Under the pieces are notes generated by a model, which had not been told where the DNA came from, ran no database searches, and saw only the letters and a program-made list of their open reading frames with translations. Source: an uncultured Aquimarina sp. (GTDB lineage: Bacteria > Bacteroidota > Bacteroidia > Flavobacteriales > Flavobacteriaceae). From it: 64,000 nt of DNA. Location: contig NZ_CANLMP010000006.1 of the NCBI RefSeq assembly GCF_947492405.1, positions 124,001-188,000 on the forward strand, written 5' to 3'. Of the stretch, positions 16,531 through 23,846 are shown in pieces (position 1 is the first letter of the stretch; each line of letters starts with the position of its first letter). Position numbers and translations under genes: made by a program.

Positions 16531-19038
16531 ATGAAAAAAATCTACACTTTTAAATGGAAAAAAATAGTTACTTTTTCTATGATCCTATTTTCTTGGTTTT
16601 TTACTCAAGCGCATGACTATCGCAATCCTCTGGGTAGAAGTTACAACACATCGGGAGAAGTAAATAGTTTTGAACATATCTCATTAAATCCTGTTTGTTT
16701 TAGTACTTCAATGGCTTTAAGTACTCCTGCCCTTAATTCTCCTCCTTCCAATTTCTCTACTGCTAATGATATTTTTGTAGATTTTATATTACCCTTAGAT
16801 GCAATGCCAGGAAGCGTAACGTTAACATTTATAGGTTCAATGACAGTCGTAGTTACCTTTGATAACACCTTTGAGAATGCAGGGCAACACAGTACAACTC
16901 TTGATGTTTCTGATATCATAAACAGTCCTTCTGTTGCCTCTAGTAATTCTTCTTTTTTGCCGGATGGCACCTATTCTGTACAATTAGGGTATTTAGATAC
17001 AACAGGGAATCCTTTTCTTAGTGATATCAATACTAATATTACTTATGATTCCGTTACCTTACCTCCAGTACTTATTAGTCCTGTGGATAACGCTTCTACC
17101 ACACCGGGTAGTTCTCTAATAGATTTACAATATACACTTCCTGAACAACCGCTTGCAGGAACTGTTACATTAACTTTTACAGATGCTAGTAATAATGATA
17201 CTGTTTTACTACTATCTGATGCAACTTCTTTTAATGGAACCATTGACGGGTTAAATTTTGCGTCAACTCCAGAAATTATTACCGCTAGCTCAAACAGTTT
17301 AGCAGATGGCATTTACGATATAACCCTAGAATATCAAGATTCCCTTGGTAACCCAATAGCTACGGATACAGCTACAGGGTTCTCTTTTGGTGATGTTGTA
17401 ACCTTACCTCCAGTACTTATTAGTCCTGCGGATAACGCTTCTACCACACCGGGTAGTTCTCTAATAGATTTACAATATACACTTCCTGAACAACCACTTG
17501 CAGGCTCTGTTACATTAACTTTTACAGATGCTAGTAATAATGATACGGTTTTAACTCTATCTGATGCAACTTCTTTTAGTGGAAACATTGACGGGTTAAA
17601 TTTTGCATCAACTCCAGAAATTCTTGTCGCTAGCTCAAACAGTTTAGCAGATGGTATTTACGATATAACCCTAGAATATCAAGATTCCCTTGGTAACCCA
17701 ATAGCTACGGATACAGCCACAGGATTCTCCTTTGGTGATGTTGTTACCTTACCTCCAGTACTTATTAGTCCTGCGGATAACGCTTCTACCACACCAGGTA
17801 GTTCTCTAATAGATTTACAATATACACTTCCAGAAACACCGCTTTCTGGCTCTGTTACATTAACTTTTACAGATGCAAGTAATAATGATACTGTTTTACT
17901 ACTATCTGATGCAACTTCTTTTAGTGGAAATATTGACGGGTTAAATTTTGCATCAACTCCAGAAATTCTTGTCGCTAGCTCAAACAGTTTAGCAGATGGT
18001 ATTTACGATATAACCCTAGAATATCAAGATTCCCTTGGTAACCCAATAGCTACGGATACAGCCACAGGATTCTCCTTTGGTGATGTTGTTACCTTATCTC
18101 CAGTACTTATTAGTCCTGTGGATAACGCTTCTACCACACCGGGTAGTTCTCTTATAGATTTACAATATACACTTCCTGAACAACCGCTTGCAGGAACTGT
18201 GAGATTAACATTTACTGATGCTGGTAATAATGATACGGTTTTAACTCTATCTGATGCAACTTCTTTTAGTGGAACCATTGACGGGTTAAATTTTGCATCA
18301 ACTCCAGAAATTCTTGTCGCTAGCTCAAACAGTTTAGCAGATGGTATTTACGATATAACCCTAGAATATCAAGATTCCCTTGGTAACCCAATAGCTACGG
18401 ATACAGCGACAGGATTCTCCTTTGGTGATGTTGTTACCTTACCTCCAGTACTTATTAGTCCTGCGGATAACGCTTCTACCACACCGGGTAGTTCTCTAAT
18501 AGATTTACAATATACACTTCCTGAACAACCGCTTGCAGGCTCTGTTACATTAACTTTTACAGACGCTAGTAATAATGATACTGTTTTACTACTATCTGAT
18601 GCAACTTCTTTTAGTGGAAACATTGACGGGTTAAATTTTGCGTCAACTCCAGAAATTCTTGTCGCTAGCTCAAACAGTTTAGCAGATGGCACTTATGATA
18701 TAACGCTAGAATATCAAGATTCACTTGGTAACCCAATAGCTACCGATACAGCTACAGGGTTCTCTTTTGACACGGCTACTTTATCCAATGACACATTTCA
18801 ATATAATGATTTCACTATTCTTCCGAATCCTACGACCTCAAAAATAGTTATCAGCACAAAAGAAAATATAAAAAATATTTCACTTATTTCCAGTATAGGA
18901 TCCCAATTCCATGTCAAAATAGATGATTCTATTAATGAAAAATATTCTGTAGATATGAGTAATTTGAGTAATGGAATGTACTTTGTAGTTATAGAAACTG
19001 ACTCAACATATTATACCAGGAAAATAATCAAAAAGTAA
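16531..19038 (+). CDS. T9SS-secreted surface protein with tandem 115-residue repeats
   Basis: An 835-residue exported protein. A signal peptide (about 1-27, FTQAHD) is followed by one diverged repeat (about 66-172). Five near-identical 115-residue beta-rich repeats come next, each beginning VTLPPVLISP or close to it and ending GFSFGD. Residues 760-835 form a T9SS type A sorting domain (FTILPNPTTSKIVIST ... YTRKIIKK). The protein is therefore delivered across the outer membrane by the type IX system and probably anchored as an adhesin-like fibre of Ig/FN3-like units. Repeat number could vary between strains. It is bracketed by a direct repeat at 16312 and 19059. Confidence 0.85.
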   Translation: MKKIYTFKWKKIVTFSMILFSWFFTQAHDYRNPLGRSYNTSGEVNSFEHISLNPVCFSTSMALSTPALNSPPSNFSTANDIFVDFILPLDAMPGSVTLTFIGSMTVVVTFDNTFENAGQHSTTLDVSDIINSPSVASSNSSFLPDGTYSVQLGYLDTTGNPFLSDINTNITYDSVTLPPVLISPVDNASTTPGSSLIDLQYTLPEQPLAGTVTLTFTDASNNDTVLLLSDATSFNGTIDGLNFASTPEIITASSNSLADGIYDITLEYQDSLGNPIATDTATGFSFGDVVTLPPVLISPADNASTTPGSSLIDLQYTLPEQPLAGSVTLTFTDASNNDTVLTLSDATSFSGNIDGLNFASTPEILVASSNSLADGIYDITLEYQDSLGNPIATDTATGFSFGDVVTLPPVLISPADNASTTPGSSLIDLQYTLPETPLSGSVTLTFTDASNNDTVLLLSDATSFSGNIDGLNFASTPEILVASSNSLADGIYDITLEYQDSLGNPIATDTATGFSFGDVVTLSPVLISPVDNASTTPGSSLIDLQYTLPEQPLAGTVRLTFTDAGNNDTVLTLSDATSFSGTIDGLNFASTPEILVASSNSLADGIYDITLEYQDSLGNPIATDTATGFSFGDVVTLPPVLISPADNASTTPGSSLIDLQYTLPEQPLAGSVTLTFTDASNNDTVLLLSDATSFSGNIDGLNFASTPEILVASSNSLADGTYDITLEYQDSLGNPIATDTATGFSFDTATLSNDTFQYNDFTILPNPTTSKIVISTKENIKNISLISSIGSQFHVKIDDSINEKYSVDMSNLSNGMYFVVIETDSTYYTRKIIKK
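17053..18777 (+). repeat. five tandem 345-bp coding repeats
   Basis: Units begin at 17053, 17398, 17743, 18088 and 18433, exactly 345 bp apart. By eye they are almost identical at the DNA level, including silent positions, which points to recent duplication or gene conversion. The ladder of spaced minus-strand ORFs here is a by-product of the repeat. Confidence 0.95.
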
Positions 19039-19058
19039 ATGTAATTTATGTTTAAGTA

Positions 19059-19093
19059 AAAAGTAGAATGGTTAAAAATACGTTCTGTAACAA
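19059..19093 (+). repeat. direct repeat right of the T9SS repeat-protein gene
   Basis: Second copy of the repeat at 16312-16346, sharing agtaNaatggttaaaaa and ttctgtaa. It runs straight into a tail repeat (ctgtaacaaggtgtataaaa) at 19085. Confidence 0.6.
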
Positions 19094-19121
19094 GGTGTAT
19101 AAAAACATAGCTGCTATAAAG
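19085..19121 (+). repeat. tail repeat, AACAAGGTGTATAAAA type, copy 1
   Basis: Starts ctgtaacaaggtgtataaaa and ends acatagc. It matches 21241-21280 (ggtaacacggtgtataaaac...atagc). Both copies lie directly downstream of a gene. Confidence 0.6.
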
Positions 19122-19237
19122 ATTGGTACTTTCTCATACACGAGAGCTGTTGTAAAACATTTACCACCCCGATAGCGCTAATTTACAATCCGATACTCTA
19201 TAAACTTTTAATTTCAAAAAAAACATCTCAAGCCACT

Positions 19238-19287
19238 GGTAACATATTTTGCTCTTTTGACACATGACCAATAGAAGCAGTAATGAG
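19238..19287 (+). repeat. leader repeat, GGTAACATTTTG type, copy 1
   Basis: ggtaacatattttgctctttt followed by gacacat, shared with 22166 and 23782. Each copy lies within 80 bp upstream of a gene start. Confidence 0.55.
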
Positions 19288-19317
19288 TACTGCGATAACT
19301 ATTAAAACAAAAAAAGT

Positions 19318-20016
19318 ATGTCAAAAGAACATTATGACGCAAAAGTAAGCACACTAGAGGCACTATCACCAGAAGAAGTAAAAGCTCCTAAAGTCCCTAC
19401 AGATGTATATTACCAGGAGGCAGAAGATCAATACGTATGGATACAGCAGGATCAGGAATTACTGATGGCAAAAGGACTAGAATGGGACACCTATGTAATC
19501 GATCTCCCGATACGTACAGGAGCCGCCAGACACGCACAATCTATCTGGATGAGTGAGCGCTATACCCAAGAAGAAGCTGCCAAAGAATGGAGAGAAGTAG
19601 CTCCAGAAGCTTATGAATTGCGTAATGATCTGTTAGCAGATTTTAGATTTGCTTATCGCAAAAGACAAGATCTCTTATCCAGAGTACGTGCCATTGCCGA
19701 TGGTACCGGAGATGCGGATATGATCCAGGACCTTAGTGATATCAGCGTACTAGGCAAAGCCAATCCACAGGAACTAACGGCTATTAATTTTGATCTTACC
19801 CAACTAGATACCGTGGCGGTTCGTGCCAATGAATTGGCAGATCTGCGTGCCAAAGCCAATGGTGCCACGCTCGATAATACCAAAGCAAAAAATATGCGAG
19901 ATCGTGCCTTTACCCATCTTAAAGAAGCAATGGATGAAATTCGTGCTACGGGTAAATATGTATTCCGTAAAGATGCCGAACGCTATAGAGGATATATCAG
20001 CCGATATAAACAATGA
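19318..20016 (+). CDS. helical hypothetical protein, higher-GC gene
   Basis: A 232-residue soluble protein, almost entirely helical and highly charged, with no cysteine, signal peptide or recognised motif. Possible coiled-coil stretches lie around 80-130 and 165-225. Its base composition looks clearly richer in G+C than neighbouring genes (many ggc, gcc, cgt codons), which suggests a separate origin. Its stop overlaps the start of the next small ORF in an ATGA. Function unknown. Confidence 0.65.
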   Translation: MSKEHYDAKVSTLEALSPEEVKAPKVPTDVYYQEAEDQYVWIQQDQELLMAKGLEWDTYVIDLPIRTGAARHAQSIWMSERYTQEEAAKEWREVAPEAYELRNDLLADFRFAYRKRQDLLSRVRAIADGTGDADMIQDLSDISVLGKANPQELTAINFDLTQLDTVAVRANELADLRAKANGATLDNTKAKNMRDRAFTHLKEAMDEIRATGKYVFRKDAERYRGYISRYKQ

Positions 20017-20270
20017 TACACATTAATGCCATGATGCTTCCGCGCACCTTTATATTTGCCCAGCCTACCGCTGATCGGATAAAAAGGTGCGCGGATTACG
20101 TATACACCTATCCAGAATTGCCAAAAATGACCGCTGGTCGATATTTTAATTCTGCGGACAGCTCATACACCCCTCGGGAACGACCCAACACTACCGCTGA
20201 TCGACACTATATATATAATAATACACACAAAGTATCCGCGGAAGGGTATTCTGATACCGCTGCGCCATAA
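20013..20270 (+). CDS. small ORF built of 21-residue repeats
   Basis: An 85-codon ORF with a 4-bp ATGA overlap with the previous gene, as expected for translational coupling. From residue 19 it consists of a degenerate 21-residue repeat beginning TADR/TAGR/TADR (residues 19, 40, 61) and a cut fourth start at 82. It shares the raised GC of its partner. It is either a real small repeat protein or a non-coding repeat tract that stays open in this frame. Confidence 0.4.
   Translation: MIHINAMMLPRTFIFAQPTADRIKRCADYVYTYPELPKMTAGRYFNSADSSYTPRERPNTTADRHYIYNNTHKVSAEGYSDTAAP
20067..20267 (+). repeat. degenerate 63-bp tandem repeat
   Basis: Units start at 20067, 20130 and 20193, with a partial fourth at 20256. 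Each begins with a form of accgctgatcg and carries a gcgga block about 27 bp on. The period is exactly 63 bp. Confidence 0.7.
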
Positions 20271-20360
20271 AAAAGTAATGTGTATATACAATGATGATCA
20301 CAGAAAGCAAGAGAGCTTGTGAAATCATCCTAATCATATGCTTATTTATTCAAAATATAA

Positions 20361-20399
20361 TTACCTTGGTAGCTATATAAGCATGTTACCTGCAAGCTG
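20361..20399 (+). repeat. leader-like repeat (TTAC-TTGG-A-CTATATAA type)
   Basis: ttaccttggtagctatataa followed by gcatgttacctgc aligns with 12538-12580 (ttacgttggcaactatataa...). It lies 17 bp before the alpha/beta hydrolase gene. Its gttacctgc (20385-20393) is the inverse of gcaggtaac at 21240-21248 after that gene. Confidence 0.55.
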
Positions 20400-20415
20400 A
20401 AAAAACATCACGCAT

Positions 20416-21228
20416 ATGAAAAAAGACTTAGTCCGAATAGCATCTAATTTGTTTCCAAGTGCCATTGCTTCATTTGCATATAATCAATTGACCAATCCTC
20501 AAGTTCGTAAACTTCGAAAAAACGAATTGAATACTTTAGATAAGTCTGAAAAAGAAGACTTTAAGTTTAAGGAATTTAATATAAAACTATACACTTGGAC
20601 AGGTGGCCAAAAGAAAGTACTTCTCATTCATGGTTGGGAAGGTCAGGCAGGAAATTTTTCTGATTTAGTAGCTATACTTTTAGAAAATGGATATACAGTA
20701 CATTCATTTGATGCTCCATCACACGGATTTAGTAGCAAAGGAGGTACAAGTTTATTTGAGTTTTCTGAATTGGTTGGTGTTCTAATTAAAAAATACAATG
20801 TCAAGTCATTAGTAAGTCATTCATTTGGTGGAGTCGCTACAACATATGCTTTGTTTAACAATCCAGAATTAAGCATCAAAAAGTACGTTTTATTAACTAC
20901 ACCAGATAAGTTTACCGAAAGAATAGATGACGTTTCAGAAATGGTTGGAATTAATGACAATGTCAAAAGTAAACTGATTAATCGATTAGAAAAAGAAACA
21001 GGAATACCTATTGAAACCCTAAATGTTAGTGAATTTGTAAAAACTATAAATGTCCAAAAAGCACTTATCATTCATGATAAAAATGATAAAGTTATTCCAA
21101 TTTCAAGGTCGAAAAATGTACATCAAAATTGGGCTGCATCTGAATTTCGAGAAGTTGAAGGAACTGGGCATTTTCGTATATTGAGAACAAAGCAAGTATT
21201 GGATACAGTCATAGATTATTTAAATTGA
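20416..21228 (+). CDS. alpha/beta hydrolase
   Basis: A 270-residue cytoplasmic alpha/beta hydrolase. Visible elements are the oxyanion-loop LLIHGWEGQ, SFDAPSHGFS, the nucleophile elbow SHSFGG (S136), the acid in IIHDKNDKVIP (about D219) and the catalytic histidine in GTGHFRI (about H255). The fold covers serine esterases and lipases; the substrate is unknown. The gene is bracketed by the 9-bp inverted repeat gttacctgc / gcaggtaac, consistent with it being a discrete inserted unit. Confidence 0.85.
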   Translation: MKKDLVRIASNLFPSAIASFAYNQLTNPQVRKLRKNELNTLDKSEKEDFKFKEFNIKLYTWTGGQKKVLLIHGWEGQAGNFSDLVAILLENGYTVHSFDAPSHGFSSKGGTSLFEFSELVGVLIKKYNVKSLVSHSFGGVATTYALFNNPELSIKKYVLLTTPDKFTERIDDVSEMVGINDNVKSKLINRLEKETGIPIETLNVSEFVKTINVQKALIIHDKNDKVIPISRSKNVHQNWAASEFREVEGTGHFRILRTKQVLDTVIDYLN

Positions 21229-21240
21229 GTAAAAAGCCAG

Positions 21241-21280
21241 CAGGTAACACGGTGTATAAAACATAGCGAATAAATTCTAG
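21241..21280 (+). repeat. tail repeat, AACACGGTGTATAAAA type, copy 2
   Basis: ggtaacacggtgtataaaac followed by atagcgaataaattc, right after the hydrolase stop. It aligns with 19085-19121. A roughly inverse version (catacacaaaccgtt) lies at 21417-21431, just before the next gene. Confidence 0.6.
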
Positions 21281-21439
21281 ACTGAAAGGTTCGTGTTTAT
21301 TTGCGAAAGCCGCCAAGTTTTTAATTTGGCTTTAAAACTGAGAAGTTAAATCAAAATATAAAAAATTGGCTCTGTGTTAAACCGAAAAGTTAGTGTCTTT
21401 TTATATGCCATATTTCATACACAAACCGTTCTACGCAAT

Positions 21440-22027
21440 TTGAAAAACTTACTCAAAATATTAATTCTAAATTTGATTTTTATCTCTTGTAAAGATGAAT
21501 CAAAAGTCCGACTGACTGAATTGAAAAGTCTAGATGTAGAAAAAACGACTGAGCTTATAACTCAGATTTTTGAAGATGAAAAAAAGGGGTTTTTATTCAC
21601 TAATTGTATAACCGAAAAAGCCAGAGGCGTTAATCGTCCAATGGTCTCTGATTTTGATGAATATGTAAAAAACCATCTCAAAATTAAAGACTCCATACAT
21701 TATAACCTTCAATTAGAATCATATAAAAAATTCGTTCTGACTTCTGATATTGCAAAAGGAAAAAATATTCTTACACAATCCCAATTTAAAGAATTCGAAC
21801 GAAAATCTGAACTAGGAGAATTTAAGTTTTGGGATTGGTTAGAAAACAATTGCTCTGATGGATATAGCTCGATTTCTAAACCTATATTCAATGAAAATTA
21901 TACTTTAGCATATATACAAATCGGAACTGTATGTGGTAGCCTCTGTGGTGGTGGAGAAGAACGCATTTATGAATATATAAATGGTACATGGATTGAAAAA
22001 GAAAATTTTGGGAATTGGGTAAGCTGA
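21440..22027 (+). CDS. lipoprotein of unknown function, TTG start
   Basis: Starting at the TTG at 21440-21442 gives 195 residues with a clean lipoprotein signal (LKNLLKILILNLIFISC, Cys at residue 17). The in-frame ATG at 21374 would place 22 non-signal residues in front, encoded by repeat DNA, so it is probably not used. The mature part is acidic and has a CGSLCGGGEE cluster near the C-terminus. No domain recognised. Confidence 0.55.
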   Translation: MKNLLKILILNLIFISCKDESKVRLTELKSLDVEKTTELITQIFEDEKKGFLFTNCITEKARGVNRPMVSDFDEYVKNHLKIKDSIHYNLQLESYKKFVLTSDIAKGKNILTQSQFKEFERKSELGEFKFWDWLENNCSDGYSSISKPIFNENYTLAYIQIGTVCGSLCGGGEERIYEYINGTWIEKENFGNWVS

Positions 22028-22165
22028 ATAAAAACTGTGCAGGACAACATATATGATGTCGTAACAGTCAAATAATCCATCGGTTAGTTGTCATATATTA
22101 ATGAAGGCACAATACTTGCAACAAGTAAAAGCTAGCAATCAATGTGCAGGAAAAACCGAAGAAAA

Positions 22166-22217
22166 GGTAACATTTTGTACCACTACGACACTTATATGTA
22201 ATATCGCCAGTAATTAG
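22166..22217 (+). repeat. leader repeat, GGTAACATTTTG type, copy 2
   Basis: ggtaacattttgtaccacta followed by cgacac, ending directly at the start codon of the next gene. It is shared with 19238 and 23782. Confidence 0.5.
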
Positions 22218-23072
22218 ATGAAACCAATGAAATTCAGTTTTATATTTTTCTTTATAATTCCTTTACTATGTTTTAGTCAAGAACATATGATTGTAACTGG
22301 AAAATCTCTTGATCGATTTCAATTCGGATATTCTACGCTTTCGGATGTTCGAGAACAGTACAAATCAGAAATAATTACTGACACAATTACGCCTAATTGT
22401 CCACATACAGACAAATGTGGAAAATCCATTTATGGCGAATTGAATTCTCTCTTTATCAAAAAACTTGGAATGGTATTTCAGGCAAATTATCAAACAGGAG
22501 AATTAATACATAAAGTTTTATTGTATGCCCCTTTTAAAGGGAAAATTGATACTTCAAAAAATATAGCATTAGGAAAAACGACTGTAAAAGAAATATATAA
22601 ACAGTACCCAAAATCACGTCTTACATCCACTAATGGAAAAAAATACTGGATTATCAAGAATGATAATATTTCGTTTTTAGTTACGAGATTAGCATCTGAC
22701 AAAAATTATCCAATCGAATTTACAGCAATAGAAAATCGTTTGATAAAAGCTATCATCTTAAACCCTATTAGAGATCTAATGAATGTTGATTTTGAAGATA
22801 GTTGCCGAATTCCATTATTCGCACCAAAAACAGAAATACATAGAAATTGTTATGTTTCAAAACGCAAAATCGGATTTTACACCATTAATTTTGGTGGAGT
22901 ATCCAATTATAAAAGTGTAAAAAATGGATATTGGAAAGAATTCTATCCTAATCATATTATAAAAGAGGAAGGAAATTATAAAAAAGGAAAGAAAATCGGA
23001 GAATTTAAATATTATGATAAAAACGGAATCCTGATAAAAACAAAAAAGCATTCTCGGTTTTTATTTTGGTAA
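22218..23072 (+). CDS. exported protein with MORN/YwqK-like C-terminus
   Basis: A 284-residue protein with a signal peptide (about 1-23, LLCFSQE). The middle region has no motif I know. The C-terminal 60 residues hold two MORN-like or YwqK-like repeats (GYWKEFYPN...IKEEGNY, KKIGEFKYYDKNGILI), a beta-hairpin repeat found in many Bacteroidota proteins. A second MKFSF start at codon 4 is equally possible. Function unknown. Confidence 0.6.
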   Translation: MKPMKFSFIFFFIIPLLCFSQEHMIVTGKSLDRFQFGYSTLSDVREQYKSEIITDTITPNCPHTDKCGKSIYGELNSLFIKKLGMVFQANYQTGELIHKVLLYAPFKGKIDTSKNIALGKTTVKEIYKQYPKSRLTSTNGKKYWIIKNDNISFLVTRLASDKNYPIEFTAIENRLIKAIILNPIRDLMNVDFEDSCRIPLFAPKTEIHRNCYVSKRKIGFYTINFGGVSNYKSVKNGYWKEFYPNHIIKEEGNYKKGKKIGEFKYYDKNGILIKTKKHSRFLFW

Positions 23073-23231
23073 CCATCATAACACTTAGGTAATAATCGAT
23101 TCTAGTATATTTGCGGTAGCCTAGTATTTACAGAGAATTCACTTGCCCCAATTCATATATTTGGAGTTGGCAGTAATTAAAAAACAAGAATTATTTGGCC
23201 TTTTAACACCTAAATTAATTTTATTAAAAAA

Positions 23232-23525
23232 ATGAATAGTATAGACTTCATTATTGGTGCACTATTAGTAAATGCAATGCCTCATCTAATTTTCGGACTA
23301 ACTAAAACTCATTTTCTTGGATTATTTGGATATAGCCCTAAAGGAAATATTACGTATGCTGTTCTCCAATTTCTCCTTTGCTGTTTATTATTTTGTTTTA
23401 ATTATGGCTATAATGAATTACTCAATAATGGATATTTAATTGGTGGTATTACTGTTCTTTGTCTGTATTTTATATTTGGGAAGTTTCTAGTCAAATTTTA
23501 TGGAAAACAAAAATCGAAAAATTAG
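23232..23525 (+). CDS. small membrane protein
   Basis: A 97-residue protein with three likely transmembrane segments (about 5-25, 40-57, 68-88) and a basic C-terminus (GKQKSKN). No family recognised. It is followed by the second copy of the CGAAGTT hairpin. Confidence 0.55.
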   Translation: MNSIDFIIGALLVNAMPHLIFGLTKTHFLGLFGYSPKGNITYAVLQFLLCCLLFCFNYGYNELLNNGYLIGGITVLCLYFIFGKFLVKFYGKQKSKN

Positions 23526-23597
23526 ACTAACTGAATTCTTGAACTAAAAATATGAATCAAAAAATTTAGTTTTTATAGCTCTTTTTATTTCTCAACT

Positions 23598-23620
23598 CTT
23601 CGAAGTTTGTAACTTCGAAG
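23598..23620. repeat. CGAAGTT hairpin repeat, copy 2
   Basis: Perfect 10-bp stem cttcgaagtt-tgt-aacttcgaag, with flanks ctcaact and tagtgtc shared with the copy at 27693. It lies 72 bp after the small membrane protein gene, in the 321-bp gap 23526-23846. Confidence 0.7.
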
Positions 23621-23651
23621 TAGTGTCAAAAAAGTTTACATATTTTAACCT

Positions 23652-23728
23652 GTTGTGCATTTTGAAGAAAATATTAAAGAAAAGCATCAATTCGAGTAAT
23701 TTTGAATATAAAAATCAAAATGCACAAC
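23652..23728. repeat. 14-bp perfect inverted repeat with 49-bp spacer
   Basis: gttgtgcattttga (23652-23665) pairs perfectly with tcaaaatgcacaac (23715-23728). The arms extend outward with mismatches (ttaacc.. / ..ggtaac). Together with the hairpin before it and the leader after it, it fills the gap 23526-23846. Confidence 0.7.
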
Positions 23729-23766
23729 GGGTAACTTACACTCAACTAAATCAAGTATCAATATAA

Positions 23767-23828
23767 ATGTGTCGATTGTTGGGTAACATTTTGCGCTTTA
23801 AAGACACATATATATAATAGCACCCAAC
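23767..23828 (+). promoter_or_regulatory. leader repeat copy 3 with interleaved inverted repeats
   Basis: Contains ggtaacattttgcgcttta at 23782, shared with 19238 and 22166. Two inverted repeats interleave: atgtgtc (23767) with gacacat (23803), and gttgggt (23778) with acccaac (23822). The A-B-A'-B' order is that of an H-type pseudoknot. It sits 18 bp before the DUF3857 gene, so a regulatory leader is possible. Confidence 0.4.
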
Positions 23829-23846
23829 ATCTGGAAATAAACATAT

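Noticed and set aside
17043..18692. Ladder of minus-strand ORFs of similar sequence
   Set aside because: They are the reverse frame of the 345-bp coding repeats, so their regular spacing reflects the plus-strand gene.
16531..18777. CRISPR-like regular repeats
   Set aside because: The repeats are 345 bp, coding and contiguous, without unique spacers.
19653..20013. Antisense and alternate-frame ORFs over the helical protein gene
   Set aside because: They overlap the open frame of 19318-20016 and show no independent support.
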